64,000 bases of DNA, taken from contig NZ_JACEZS010000004.1 of NCBI RefSeq assembly GCF_014042365.1, positions 124,001 through 188,000 on the forward strand, given 5' to 3'. This document shows, one piece after another, positions 41,712 through 50,712 of this stretch. The notes below the pieces were generated by a model. That model was not told where the DNA came from and made no database searches. It saw only the letters and a list, made by a program, of their open reading frames with translations. Positions within the stretch are counted from its first letter, which is position 1. Every line of letters begins with the position of its first letter. Made by a program: the position numbers and the translations under genes. This stretch comes from Rugamonas fusca (GTDB lineage: Bacteria > Pseudomonadota > Gammaproteobacteria > Burkholderiales > Burkholderiaceae_D).

Positions 41712-42511
41712 GATTTTTGCCATCCTTTCTTATTGATCAGCATTGCTGTCCTTGGGCTGATTTAATTCATACATCTTCGTGTTCTTGCTTTGTGATATAA
41801 ACTTCATCATGCGGATTTTGTGTGGCGGGTTCCGTTGTTGTATCATTTTAATACCTGTGAATTAATATCCTGATCATGCCGATTATTTATATTCGCCTGG
41901 CCGGTTGGAATATAAATTAGCCTATGCGCCAGCCGGGCGGGAAAATAAGGGCCAACCGCATTCCCGCCAGCTCCGTCCGCCTCCGCAAGGCAGGGGCGAA
42001 CCAGCGCAGCGTAACTGCTAAAGCTAAAGCAACGATGTCGCTTACACCATCCAGGATGGAGAGGATCCCTGCCGGCGCCATGAGAATGGCCGGCTGAACA
42101 AGGCGCGCTTGGCGTGCGCCTGGTTGACGACGGGCGGTCTTTGGTATTACTGAGAGAAGCGTATGGTTGTTCTCTGGCAGTAGTGCCCATTCGTCCCCTG
42201 CTGCGGCCCCGGCGATGAATTTGTATCGTTTCGTGGACGGCCACGCAGCGTATGAATTTCTGATTGCTAGTCATTCTGCTATTAAACGGGAAAAATGTAA
42301 CTAAATATATTTCTATCGTTGATGTGCGACCGCTGAATAAAATATATGGCACATCGCCTTGAACCTGGGTGATTAAATCAGGTCTGAATCAGGAATTAAA
42401 TGGCCGAACGTGTGTGCATGCCTGAAACGATAACGGCTGCAATTTGCTGACAATTCAGCAACGCATCCTGCACATTGACGAAGCAGGCGCCAGCGGTTAT
42501 GATGGCGTCAT
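41712..42511. other. 800-base gene-poor stretch before the tRNA genes
   Basis: Both ends of this stretch are clearly A/T-richer than the chromosome around it, while the middle (about 41930-42230) is GC-rich. No reading frame in it looks like a protein: the longest one runs through an Arg, Ser and His mixture. The position directly beside tRNA-Pro is typical of old integration sites, but I found no integrase, no insertion sequence and no second copy of the tRNA end. Confidence 0.5.
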
Positions 42512-42588
42512 CGGAGTGTGGCGCAGCCCGGTAGCGCACCTGGTTTGGGACCAGGGGGTCCAAGGTTCGAATCCTTGTACTCCGACCA
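42512..42588 (+). tRNA. tRNA-Pro (anticodon TGG)
   Basis: A 77-base cloverleaf including encoded CCA. Acceptor arms CGGAGTG and TACTCCG pair with one wobble, the anticodon stem is CCTGG/CCAGG around loop TTTGGGA (anticodon TGG), and the T arm is CAAGG-TTCGAAT-CCTTG. The discriminator is A, as in bacterial proline tRNAs. Confidence 0.95.
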
Positions 42589-42600
42589 AGAATGTATAAA

Positions 42601-42628
42601 AACGGGTTGTCCACGACAGCCCGTTTTT
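42601..42628 (+). terminator. Terminator after tRNA-Pro
   Basis: AACGGGTTGTC (42601-42611) pairs with GACAGCCCGTT (42615-42625) with one G-T pair and is followed by TTT. It separates the two tRNA genes, so they are probably transcribed independently. Confidence 0.75.
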
Positions 42629-42666
42629 CATTTGCGCTTGCATACGCCAGCGCACCCCGCATCGCG

Positions 42667-42743
<77 letters not shown>

Positions 42744-42832
42744 TTTCCACGCGCATTGTCCCGCTTACCCTCCTTCCACCCGGTCAGCGTTACCGGCGAC
42801 AAACAAGTATTTCCTGTATTACTATAGTGCCT

Positions 42833-43747
42833 ATGGACATCAATCTGGCACGTACCTTTCTCCAAGTGGCCGCCAATGGCAGCTTCATCCTGACGGCCCA
42901 GCGCATGCACCTGACCCAGACGGCCGTCAGCGCCCGCATTCGCACGCTCGAGGAGCAACTGGGCCAGCGCCTGTTCGTGCGCAACAAGGCCGGCGCCAGG
43001 CTGACGGCGGCCGGCGAGCAGTTCATGAGCCATGCCCATGCGCTGGTGCAGGTGTGGGAAAGGGCGCGGCGCCAGATCGCCTTGCCGGCCGGCAGGGAAG
43101 TGGGCGTGAGCGTGGGCACGGAATTGAGCTTGTGGCACCCCTTCCTGGCGGATTGGCTGGTGTGGATGAACCGCAGCCATCCCGAGGTGTCGATCCGGTC
43201 CGAAGTGGCGATGGCCGGCCGCCTGCTGGACCGGGTGCAGGATGGTTCGCTCGACATCGCCGTGCTGTACAACCCGCGTCCCCGCGCCGGCCTCGTGTCG
43301 GAATTGCTGCTTGAAGAAAAGCTGATCATGGTCACCTCGGACGCGGACGGCAAAGTCGATCCCGAACGCTACATCTACGTGGACTGGGGGCCGCAGTTCT
43401 CGATCAACCACGAAGCGGCCCACCCGGAACTGGGCATGCCGCCCATGTCGATCTCGCTGGGGCCGCTGGCCATGACGTATCTGCTCAGCGTGGGCGGCAC
43501 CGGCTATTTTCGCGCCAGCATGGCGCAGCAGTTCATCGCGGACGGCCGCCTGCGCCGGGTCAAGGACACGCCGGAGTTTTCCCACTCGGCCTACGTGGTG
43601 TATGCCAGCCAGCGCCACAGCGCCACCCTGGACCGGGTGCGCGATGCCATGCGGGCCGTCGTCGCCTGCACGGACCGCGCCAGCCTTCACCACACCATCG
43701 TCCCGCGTCCGGCCATGCCCTCGGGCGACACGCTGGACGACGCCTGA
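42833..43747 (+). CDS. LysR family transcriptional regulator
   Basis: A 304-residue DNA-binding regulator. The N-terminal winged helix-turn-helix covers residues 1-60, with FLQVAANGSFILTAQRMHLT and TAVSARIRTLEEQLGQRLFV. The periplasmic-binding-like effector domain starts near 90 (GVSVGTELSLWHPFL). ATG 42833 is chosen; a GTG two codons upstream is possible. It is downstream of tRNA-Arg with no divergent target gene beside it, so its regulon is not evident; cfa follows 246 bases later in the same direction. Confidence 0.92.
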   Translation: MDINLARTFLQVAANGSFILTAQRMHLTQTAVSARIRTLEEQLGQRLFVRNKAGARLTAAGEQFMSHAHALVQVWERARRQIALPAGREVGVSVGTELSLWHPFLADWLVWMNRSHPEVSIRSEVAMAGRLLDRVQDGSLDIAVLYNPRPRAGLVSELLLEEKLIMVTSDADGKVDPERYIYVDWGPQFSINHEAAHPELGMPPMSISLGPLAMTYLLSVGGTGYFRASMAQQFIADGRLRRVKDTPEFSHSAYVVYASQRHSATLDRVRDAMRAVVACTDRASLHHTIVPRPAMPSGDTLDDA

Positions 43748-43993
43748 ACAGGCCACCCGCGCACGGCGGGCGCGCGCCCGGCAATTTCAAATACATTTTT
43801 TTGATATGAATTGCCAGAATTTTTCATTAGTCAAGAAACCTTGCAGGTGCGACACTGTTTGCTCCTGTTCTGACCGGTTGTGCCGTATCAGGACTTAACC
43901 GCGCATTGCCGGCCGGGCCCCCATCTGCCCGATCGATGATGTACCCGGGGCCGGCCGCCAGCACGGGGCCGTGCCCGTCCACATACCAGGCTT

Positions 43994-45163
43994 ATGAATC
44001 AGATTTCGTCTTCCGCACTCCATTCATCCAGTCCAGACACCTTCTTCTCCAACTCCCGGTTGTATGACACCGCTTCCAGCCTGCTGGCCACGGCCGGTAT
44101 TGCGATCAATGGCAATGCCCCGTGGGATATCCAGCTGCGTCAGCAGGGCGTGCTGGAACGGGTGTTCGACCAGGGCAACGTCGGGCTGGGGGAAGCCTAC
44201 ATGGATGGCGCGTGGGAGGCGGAACGGCTCGATGAATTTTTTTGCCGCTTGCTGCGTGCGCGACTGGACCAACAGGTCAAACACGTGCGCCTGCTGGCCC
44301 ACGCGCTGAGCGCCAAGCTGCTCAATTTGCAGACGCGCCGGCGCGCCTGGCAGGTCGGCAAGGTCCATTACGACCTGGGCAACGAGTTCTACGCGGCCAT
44401 GCTCGATCCGCGCATGACCTACACCTGCGGCTACTGGAAAGGCGCCAAGACCCTGACGGCCGCGCAGGAGGACAAGCTGGATCTCATCTGCCGCAAGCTC
44501 GACCTGCGCCCCGGCATGAAGGTGCTCGATATCGGCTGTGGCTGGGGCAGTTTCATGCGCTTCGCGGCCGAGTATTACCAGGTCAGCTGCGTGGGCGTTA
44601 CCATCTCGCGCGAACAAGCGCAGTGGGGCAGGGAGCACAGCCTGGGCTTGCCGCTCGAGTACCGGCTGCAGGACTACCGCGAGCTCGATGAGCGCTTCGA
44701 CCGCATCGTCAGCGTCGGCATGTTCGAGCACGTCGGGCACAAGAACTACCGCACCTACATGGAAGTGGCGCACCGCTGCCTGAAGCAGGATGGCCTGTTC
44801 CTGCTGCATACCATCGGCAAGAATGTGCGCGCTTCGGTGCCCGATCCGTGGATCGACAAATACATCTTCCCCAACGGCGCCTTGCCCTCCATCGGCCAGG
44901 TCGGCGACGCGGTGGACGGCTTGTTCGTCACCGAGGACTTGCATAATTTCGGCGCCGACTACGACAAGACACTGATGGCCTGGTGCCGCAATTTCGAAGC
45001 GGCCTGGCCCCGTTTCTCCGCGCAACTGGGCGAGCGCTTCTACCGCATGTGGCGCTACTACCTGCTGTCGTGCGCGGGCGCGTTCCGGGCGCGCGACATC
45101 CAGTTGTGGCAGTGGGTGTTTTCCCGGCAAGGCATCACGGGCGGATACCGCCGCCTTTCCTGA
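43994..45163 (+). CDS. cfa: Cyclopropane-fatty-acyl-phospholipid synthase
   Basis: Transfers a methylene group from S-adenosylmethionine to unsaturated acyl chains of membrane phospholipids, typically at entry into stationary phase. The 389-residue protein has HYDLGNEFYAAMLDPRMTYT with the catalytic segment, the SAM loop VLDIGCGWGSFMRFAA, and the family stretch GMFEHVGHKNYRTYM. The C-terminus NFEAAWPRFSAQLGERFYRM also matches. The length is close to E. coli Cfa (382). The 246-base upstream region holds A/T-rich patches suited to a promoter. Confidence 0.95.
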   Translation: MNQISSSALHSSSPDTFFSNSRLYDTASSLLATAGIAINGNAPWDIQLRQQGVLERVFDQGNVGLGEAYMDGAWEAERLDEFFCRLLRARLDQQVKHVRLLAHALSAKLLNLQTRRRAWQVGKVHYDLGNEFYAAMLDPRMTYTCGYWKGAKTLTAAQEDKLDLICRKLDLRPGMKVLDIGCGWGSFMRFAAEYYQVSCVGVTISREQAQWGREHSLGLPLEYRLQDYRELDERFDRIVSVGMFEHVGHKNYRTYMEVAHRCLKQDGLFLLHTIGKNVRASVPDPWIDKYIFPNGALPSIGQVGDAVDGLFVTEDLHNFGADYDKTLMAWCRNFEAAWPRFSAQLGERFYRMWRYYLLSCAGAFRARDIQLWQWVFSRQGITGGYRRLS

Positions 45164-45265
45164 GCCTTCACGCTGGCCCGTTTCCGCTCCCGTTTCCGCT
45201 CCTGTCCGGGCGATGGCGCGTTGCCGCCATCGCCGATGATCGTCCGCTCGTATAAAGGTCTTGCT

Positions 45266-46396
45266 GTGTCCTGGATTAGAAATTGCTTGCTCAGATGCGC
45301 CCCCGCCGCCATCCATATCAACAACAAGGAACGACTGCGCAGTTGCCTCGGCGCGCTGCTCGGCATCGCCCTGACGGCCGGTCTGACCCGGCTGGCCGTG
45401 GGCGCCAACAGCAGCCTGCCCTTGCTGCTGGCGCCCATGGGCGCCTCGGCCGTGCTGTTGTTCGCCGTGCCGGCCAGCCCGCTGTCGCAGCCCTGGTCCA
45501 TCATCGGCGGCAATCTCGTGTCGGCCCTGGTGGGCGTGGCGTGCGTGCGCGCGGTCGGCGATTCCATGGTGGCGGCCACGATGGCCGTGCCGCTGGCGAT
45601 CGCCGCCATGTTCTCCCTGCGCTGCGTGCACCCGCCATCGGGCGCCGTCGCGCTCACGGCCGTGCTGGGGGGCGCCACCGTCCACGGATTGGGGTACGGC
45701 TTCGTGCTGGCGCCGGTCGGCCTCAATTCCGTGGCCCTGCTGGCCAGCGCCCTCGTGTATCACCGCCTCACGGGACACCGCTATCCGCACCGCGCCGCCA
45801 GCAGCGCGGCGCCGGCGGCGGAGCGCCGCACCGGCTTCACGCGGGCTGACCTGGAGGAAGCGCTGGCCCAGCATGGCGAGATGCTCGACGTGGAAGCCGA
45901 GGACTTGCAGACGCTGTTCAACGAAGTGGAAATCCGCGCCTACCGCCGCCACATGGAAAACCTGTTCTGCGCCGACGTGATGACGACGGCGGCGCGCACG
46001 GTGCGGCCGGAGACGACGGCCGACGCGGCCTGGAACCTGCTGCGCGAACACCAGATCAAGGCGCTGCCCGTCATCGACGACGAGCAGCGCGTCATCGGCA
46101 TCGTCACGCAGACGGATTTCGTCGTGCATGCCCACGCCCATGCCTGCGCCGAGCTGCCGGGCACGGTGCGGCTGCGCCCGCGCGTGCTGGTGCGCGACAT
46201 CATGAGCGCCGAAGTCAAGACGGCCCACCTGCTGCAGCCCATTTCCGAACTCGTCCCCATGTTCGCCAGCTATGGCCATCACCACCTGCCCGTGGTCGAT
46301 ACGGCCAACCGGCTGCGGGGCATGGTCACCCAGGCCAACCTGGTGGCTGGCCTGTACCAGAAATCGCTGGACCAGATGATCGCCCGCGCCGCGTAA
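45266..46396 (+). CDS. HPP family membrane protein with paired CBS domains
   Basis: A 376-residue protein. The N-terminal HPP domain (about 15-170) has four hydrophobic helices and the namesake motif in SLRCVHPPSGAVALTAVLGG. Two CBS domains follow (about 240-300 and 318-375), with TADAAWNLLREHQIKALPVI and YGHHHLPVVDTANRLRGMVT; such pairs bind adenine nucleotides. Plant HPP proteins transport nitrite; the bacterial role is unclear. The GTG at 45266 has AAAGG seven bases upstream; ATG 45236 lacks one. A decayed copy of its last 70 bases lies at about 48,080, beyond two foreign-looking genes. Confidence 0.85.
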   Translation: MSWIRNCLLRCAPAAIHINNKERLRSCLGALLGIALTAGLTRLAVGANSSLPLLLAPMGASAVLLFAVPASPLSQPWSIIGGNLVSALVGVACVRAVGDSMVAATMAVPLAIAAMFSLRCVHPPSGAVALTAVLGGATVHGLGYGFVLAPVGLNSVALLASALVYHRLTGHRYPHRAASSAAPAAERRTGFTRADLEEALAQHGEMLDVEAEDLQTLFNEVEIRAYRRHMENLFCADVMTTAARTVRPETTADAAWNLLREHQIKALPVIDDEQRVIGIVTQTDFVVHAHAHACAELPGTVRLRPRVLVRDIMSAEVKTAHLLQPISELVPMFASYGHHHLPVVDTANRLRGMVTQANLVAGLYQKSLDQMIARAA

Positions 46397-46416
46397 GTGG
46401 GCTAGCGGAGTGGGAA

Positions 46417-46436
46417 ACCTTCGGAAGGCCGAAGGT
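46417..46436. terminator. Hairpin after the HPP-CBS gene
   Basis: ACCTTCGG and CCGAAGGT form a perfect eight-base stem with loop AAGG, 20 bases after the HPP stop. It lies between this gene and the convergent small gene; no strong T-run follows. Confidence 0.5.
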
Positions 46437-46494
46437 CTCAATTCCCATTACTCGACGATAGCTCGTCATAGAATTTTAGACTTCCGCATCGCCC

Positions 46495-46758
46495 TTACGG
46501 TTGAGGTTCTATCCGCTGTCCTTCCGCAGTTACACGGATGTTTTGCGGCGAAAATCCTGCGAAGTGAGCTGCGTAAATCGCCTTTCCTATTGCTCTGAAA
46601 AAGCTCGTCCTTTCGGCCTCAATTGATAAAATTGCATCTGGATTATTGGCAAGCTCGCGCTGAAAAGCAGCGATAAGCTGGTTTCGTTCCTGGATAGCGA
46701 TGCCTCCAATCTGGACAGATACATCGTCTTCGATAACAGCATGCACAAATTCGTTCAT
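46495..46758 (-). CDS. Small hypothetical protein (87 aa), A/T-richer region
   Basis: An 87-residue protein I do not recognise. It starts MNEFVHAVIEDDVSVQIGG, is acidic in the first part and ends VTAEGQRIEPQP, with no signal peptide or membrane helix, so it should be cytoplasmic. The ATG at 46758 has GAGG five bases upstream, a good ribosome binding site; an ATG eleven codons earlier lacks one. Base use is clearly less GC-rich than in the flanking HPP and polB genes. It follows a secreted Cys-rich protein on the same strand by 144 bases, so the two may be one transcript. Confidence 0.6.
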   Translation of the reverse strand: MNEFVHAVIEDDVSVQIGGIAIQERNQLIAAFQRELANNPDAILSIEAERTSFFRAIGKAIYAAHFAGFSPQNIRVTAEGQRIEPQP

Positions 46759-46902
46759 TCTTGCCTCACATGTGATTTGCAGTGGCTTCATGCGACATGC
46801 TGCCGCTACATTCCCGCTGCATCAACTGGTTGAGCTTGCGTTTGACGCTTAAAGCCTGCACTTTCGTCGAGATTCTGCGGCCGAGTCAGATTGCCCGCTA
46901 GC

Positions 46903-47757
46903 TCAGGGGATTTGTCTGCAAAGTTCAAGCGAGTATTGATATTCTCTCCAGTTATACTCATTGCAAGCACTTTGTTCGGCAGGCGTTTTTTGAGCCCTGC
47001 AGACGGCGTCTTCTAGTCGCCATGCCAAATACGCACTGGAAGTACATCTTGCGCGGGCCGCACTTTCACCTGGAGCAGAACCCGGCGGTTCGACACTTGG
47101 ACCGCTTCCACTCGCATTTCCGTTGCTGCCAATGCTGATATTGGTGTCGTACCCACCATCATCTGCGTTGCCACTGCCGTCACCTTCCCCGTAAATGGGA
47201 ATGACAGGGATGTCTGCGCCACCATTACCGTCGTTACCGCGAGGGTCAACGGAATCATCATACTCCGACGTGACAAATTTGTGCCCCCCCGGAACGGCAA
47301 CAGCTTTGGCAGCTAGTTGAGTGGAGACCTGCTGTGCGGCGGAACGTAACTCGTGAGTCGATTGGTTCACTATATCGCTGACACGGACGCGCCGGCTCAG
47401 GAATGCGGCTTGTAGTGCTTCGTAGAGACCGTTAATCGACTGGCAGGCGATGTTGTCAGACTCTACGTTCATCCCGCAAATTGCCACGGCTTTGTCAGTA
47501 ATAGCAATCCATGATGTCGTTGAGTTCTTGACTGGACTTGTCCGAATTATCTGCTTGACAGGTCCCAAAGATTGAGGTGAGGCTGCGGTAGTGCACTTGG
47601 CTGCGCTTTCACCCTTAATGCATACAGTTATGTATTTGTTATCTGACAGTTCAGGTCCGACAACAGATGCCTTTGTTGCAACTATGCTATCCCGATTTGT
47701 CGCTCCAGCTGTTGACAGAACTAATGCAACCAATGCGCCAAGAAGTAATGCCCTCAT
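46903..47757 (-). CDS. Secreted Cys-rich protein of unknown function (284 aa)
   Basis: A 284-residue protein without recognised family. A signal peptide (1-19, ending STAGA) is followed by a globular part to about 165 with four cysteines. Next is a Gly/Asn/Asp/Ser-rich linker (about 168-232, for example GNDGNGGADIPVIPIYGEGD), then a compact C-terminal domain of about 50 residues with four more cysteines (RCTSS, VCRAQ, ACNEY, LCRQIP). Eight cysteines suggest disulfides outside the cytoplasm. GGAG lies seven bases before the ATG. The modular layout and A/T-richer base use suggest transfer; an exported effector or adhesin-like role is only a guess. Confidence 0.65.
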   Translation of the reverse strand: MRALLLGALVALVLSTAGATNRDSIVATKASVVGPELSDNKYITVCIKGESAAKCTTAASPQSLGPVKQIIRTSPVKNSTTSWIAITDKAVAICGMNVESDNIACQSINGLYEALQAAFLSRRVRVSDIVNQSTHELRSAAQQVSTQLAAKAVAVPGGHKFVTSEYDDSVDPRGNDGNGGADIPVIPIYGEGDGSGNADDGGYDTNISIGSNGNASGSGPSVEPPGSAPGESAARARCTSSAYLAWRLEDAVCRAQKTPAEQSACNEYNWREYQYSLELCRQIP

Positions 47758-48229
47758 GTTTACTCTCCGGTCTAAAAATGAATGGGGAAATCTGTTTCTA
47801 GGATGATGCTGAGAAATATTGCATTAAATGCAATCATTAATTGTGTAAAGATGTCATTATTAATAAAAAATACTTTTCGTCTGGTCCACGCCTCATCGTG
47901 GCTGCATGCCGCAGTCGCAGCACGTATCGCACCAGAACTTTGAATAGTTGGAACTTGCCTAACAGGCGGTCGGTACTGAAAGCGGTATCTCGTGTTGATC
48001 GAGCCGCTGGTGGCGGCACGTCGTGGTCGCAATAGTTGGCCTGCCTATTGACGGCGGCTGATGGGCCTCTGGCGTGGTCACCTGGGTAAGCCTTGTGGCC
48101 GGCCTGTACCAGGAATCGCTGGACTAGATGATTGCCCGTGTCGCTTACGCCGGATGAGTTTTCGCCGCCGCACTGGTACAGTGTGGGATGCCGCGTGGCG
48201 GTGTTCTGAGTCCGGATAAGGGTAGGCAC
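47758..48229. other. Intergenic stretch with relic sequence
   Basis: The first part (to about 47880) is A/T-rich and should hold the promoter of the secreted protein gene. From about 48080 to 48152 it contains the relic of the HPP-CBS gene listed separately. No intact gene is seen. The polB ribosome binding site (AAGGG at 48218-48222) ends the stretch. Confidence 0.5.
48080..48152 (+). pseudogene. Decayed copy of the 3' end of the HPP-CBS gene
   Basis: GTGGCCGGCCTGTACCAG (48098-48115) and the following bases match the end of the HPP-CBS gene (GTGGCTGGCCTGTACCAG near 46348), most positions being identical up to the last codons. The relic has an in-frame TAG where the intact gene has CAG, plus further substitutions. 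Similarity fades to the left of about 48080. It probably marks an old duplication whose copy lost its 5' part, with two unrelated genes now between the two copies. Confidence 0.7.
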
Positions 48230-50620
48230 GTGGTGCAAGAGCAGCAAGAGCAGCAAGAGCAGTTGGGGTTCGTGTTGACCAGGCACTGGCGCGATACGGC
48301 GGCCGGTACCGAGGTCGAATTTTGGCTGGCTACGGACCAGGGGCCGCGCCAGTTGCGCCTGCCCGTGCAGCGCGCGGTGGCATTCGTGCCGGCCGAGCAG
48401 CGCGCCCAGGCCGAACTGCTGCTGCAGGCCGAACGCGGGTGTGAACTGCGCGAGCTGTCACTGACCGACTTCCACGCCCGCCCCGTGCTGGGCCTGTATT
48501 GCCGCCAGTACCGTCATTTGCTCAAGCTGGAAAAGCGGCTGCGCGCGCACGGCGTGGACGTGTACGAAGCCGACATCCGCCCGCCGGAGCGTTACCTGAT
48601 GGAGCGCTTCATCACGGCGCCGGTGGCGTTCAGCGGCCAGCCCGGCCCCGGCGGCGCCGGCCCCTTGCTCGACTGCGTATTGAAGCCGGCGCCCGGCTAC
48701 CGTCCCGCGCTGCGCATGGTGTCGCTCGATATCGAAACGACCGCGCGCGGCGACCTGTATTCCATCGCCCTCGAAGGCTGCGGCCAGCGCCAGGTCTACA
48801 TGCTGGGGCCACCCAATGGCGGGCGCGAGGCGCTCGACTTCACGCTCGAATACTGCGACACGCGCGCGCAATTGCTGGAACGCTTGAACGGCTGGCTGGC
48901 CGCCCATGACCCGGACGCCATCATCGGCTGGAACCTGGTGCAGTTCGACCTGCGCGTGCTGCGCGAGCACGCCGAGCGCCTGCAGGTGCCGCTGCTGTTC
49001 GGGCGCGACGGCAGCGCCATGGAGTGGCGCGAGCACGGCGGCGGCCAGCAACACTATTTCGCGGCGGCGGCCGGGCGCCTCATCATCGACGGCATCGAGG
49101 CGCTCAAGTCGGCCACCTGGAGTTTCCCGTCCTTCAGCCTGGAATACGTGGCGCAAACCCTGCTGGGCGAAGGCAAGGATATCGACAACCCCTACCAGCG
49201 CATGGCCGAGATCGAGCGCCGCTTCGCCGAGGACAAGCCGGCCCTGGCCCGCTACAACCTGCACGACTGCGAGCTGGTCACCCGCATCTTCGCCCATACC
49301 GAGCTGCTCACCTTCCTGCTGGAGCGGGCCAGCGTGACGGGGCTGGCGGCCGACCGCAGCGGCGGTTCCGTGGCCGCCTTCGAGCACCTGTACCTGCCCA
49401 TGATGCACCGCCAGGGCTACGTGGCGCCCAACCTGGGCGACGTGGTGGGCGAGAACAGCCCCGGTGGCTACGTCATGGATTCCCGCTCCGGCCTGTACGA
49501 TTCCGTGCTGGTGCTCGACTACAAGAGCCTGTACCCGTCCATCATCCGCACCTTCCTGATCGATCCGGTGGGCCTGGTGGAAGGCATGCGCGCACCGGAC
49601 GATGCGCACACCGTGCCCGGTTTCCGCGGCGCCAGGTTCTCGCGCCAGCGCCACTGCCTGCCGGCCATCGTCAGCCAGATCTGGCAGGGCAGGGAGGCGG
49701 CCAAGCGCGAGCACAACAAGCCCTTGTCGCAGGCGCTCAAGATCATCATGAACGCCTTCTACGGCGTGCTCGGTTCCAGCGGCTGCCGCTTCTTCGATCC
49801 ACGCCTGGCCTCGTCGATCACCTTGCGCGGCCAGGAGATCATGCACCGCACCCGTCAGCTGATCGAGGCGCAGGGTTACCAGGTCATCTACGGCGACACG
49901 GATTCCACCTTCGTCTGGCTGGGCAAGGCGCACGACGATGCGCACGCGGGCGAGATCGGGCGCGCCCTCGTTGGCCACGTCAACCAGTGGTGGAGCACGC
50001 ACCTGCGCGAGCAGTTCGGCCTGGCCAGCGCGCTCGAGCTGCAGTACGAAACCCATTACCGGCGCTTCCTCATGCCCACCATCCGTGGTTCCGACCTGGG
50101 CAGCAAGAAGCGCTATGCCGGCCTGGTGACGGACGCCGGCGGCGCCGATCGCATGGTCTACAAGGGCCTGGAGACGGTGCGCACGGACTGGACGCCGCTG
50201 GCGCAGCAGTTCCAGCAAGGGCTGTACGAGCGCATCTTCAAGGGCCAGCCCTACCGCGACTACGTGCGCGACTATGCGCGCCGCACCGTCAGCGGCGAGT
50301 ATGACCACCTGCTGGTGTACCGCAAGCGCCTGCGCCGCCCGCTGGAGGACTACGAGCGCAACGTGCCGCCCCACGTGCGCGCCGCGCGCAGCGCCGACGA
50401 ATACAACCGCCAGCATGGCCGTCCGCTGCAATACCAGCGCGGCGGCTGGATCCGTTACGTGATGACGCTGGCCGGGCCGGAGCCGCTGGAAGCGCGGCGC
50501 GCCGCCATCGATTATGAGCACTACCTGGCGCGCCAGCTGCAGCCCGTGGCCGATGCCATCCTGCCTTTCCGCGACGACGATTTCAGTACCCTGACCAGCC
50601 GCCAGCGGACCCTGTTCTGA
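48230..50620 (+). CDS. polB: DNA polymerase II (family B)
   Basis: A damage-inducible replicative-type polymerase with 3'-5' proofreading. The 796-residue protein has Exo [12 protein letters not shown], Exo [14 protein letters not shown] and Exo [12 protein letters not shown]. The polymerase motifs are A ([10 protein letters not shown]), B ([12 protein letters not shown]) and C (YGDTDSTFV), all intact. Length fits E. coli Pol II (783). The GTG at 48230 is preferred because AAGGG lies seven bases upstream and GTG 48233 follows directly; an upstream ATG (48188) is possible. The N-terminus is a Gln/Glu run encoded by three exact copies of a nine-base unit. No LexA box is visible upstream. Confidence 0.94.
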   Translation: MVQEQQEQQEQLGFVLTRHWRDTAAGTEVEFWLATDQGPRQLRLPVQRAVAFVPAEQRAQAELLLQAERGCELRELSLTDFHARPVLGLYCRQYRHLLKLEKRLRAHGVDVYEADIRPPERYLMERFITAPVAFSGQPGPGGAGPLLDCVLKPAPGYRPALRMVSLDIETTARGDLYSIALEGCGQRQVYMLGPPNGGREALDFTLEYCDTRAQLLERLNGWLAAHDPDAIIGWNLVQFDLRVLREHAERLQVPLLFGRDGSAMEWREHGGGQQHYFAAAAGRLIIDGIEALKSATWSFPSFSLEYVAQTLLGEGKDIDNPYQRMAEIERRFAEDKPALARYNLHDCELVTRIFAHTELLTFLLERASVTGLAADRSGGSVAAFEHLYLPMMHRQGYVAPNLGDVVGENSPGGYVMDSRSGLYDSVLVLDYKSLYPSIIRTFLIDPVGLVEGMRAPDDAHTVPGFRGARFSRQRHCLPAIVSQIWQGREAAKREHNKPLSQALKIIMNAFYGVLGSSGCRFFDPRLASSITLRGQEIMHRTRQLIEAQGYQVIYGDTDSTFVWLGKAHDDAHAGEIGRALVGHVNQWWSTHLREQFGLASALELQYETHYRRFLMPTIRGSDLGSKKRYAGLVTDAGGADRMVYKGLETVRTDWTPLAQQFQQGLYERIFKGQPYRDYVRDYARRTVSGEYDHLLVYRKRLRRPLEDYERNVPPHVRAARSADEYNRQHGRPLQYQRGGWIRYVMTLAGPEPLEARRAAIDYEHYLARQLQPVADAILPFRDDDFSTLTSRQRTLF
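48236..48262 (+). repeat. Three copies of a 9-base unit inside polB
   Basis: CAAGAGCAG is repeated three times without change, encoding Gln-Glu-Gln three times at the extreme N-terminus of DNA polymerase II. As the unit is nine bases, copy-number change would alter length by three residues without a frameshift. Confidence 0.85.
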
Positions 50621-50712
50621 GGCGCCCCGGTTGACGCGCCGCCGGCCGGCGCGGATACTGCGTGACATTCGTGCCCCCGGGCGCGCCGTCAAACCGCCAG
50701 CAGGAGAACACC

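Noticed and set aside
41843..42352. A 169-codon frame in the gene-poor stretch
   Set aside because: No domain, irregular composition and no ribosome binding site.
42355..42405. TPP-riboswitch-like string (CCTTGAACCTGGGTGATTAA)
   Set aside because: Only one half of the aptamer resembles the Thi box; the conserved CTGAGA partner is not correctly placed and no thiamine gene follows.
44024..46441. An 805-codon open frame opposite cfa and the HPP-CBS gene
   Set aside because: Antisense artefact. It was useful only because its mirror helped show the relic of the HPP end near 48,100.
48170..48229. LexA box in front of polB
   Set aside because: CTGGTACAGT is present, but the CTGT-N8-ACAG spacing is not met. 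SOS control may exist but is not supported here.
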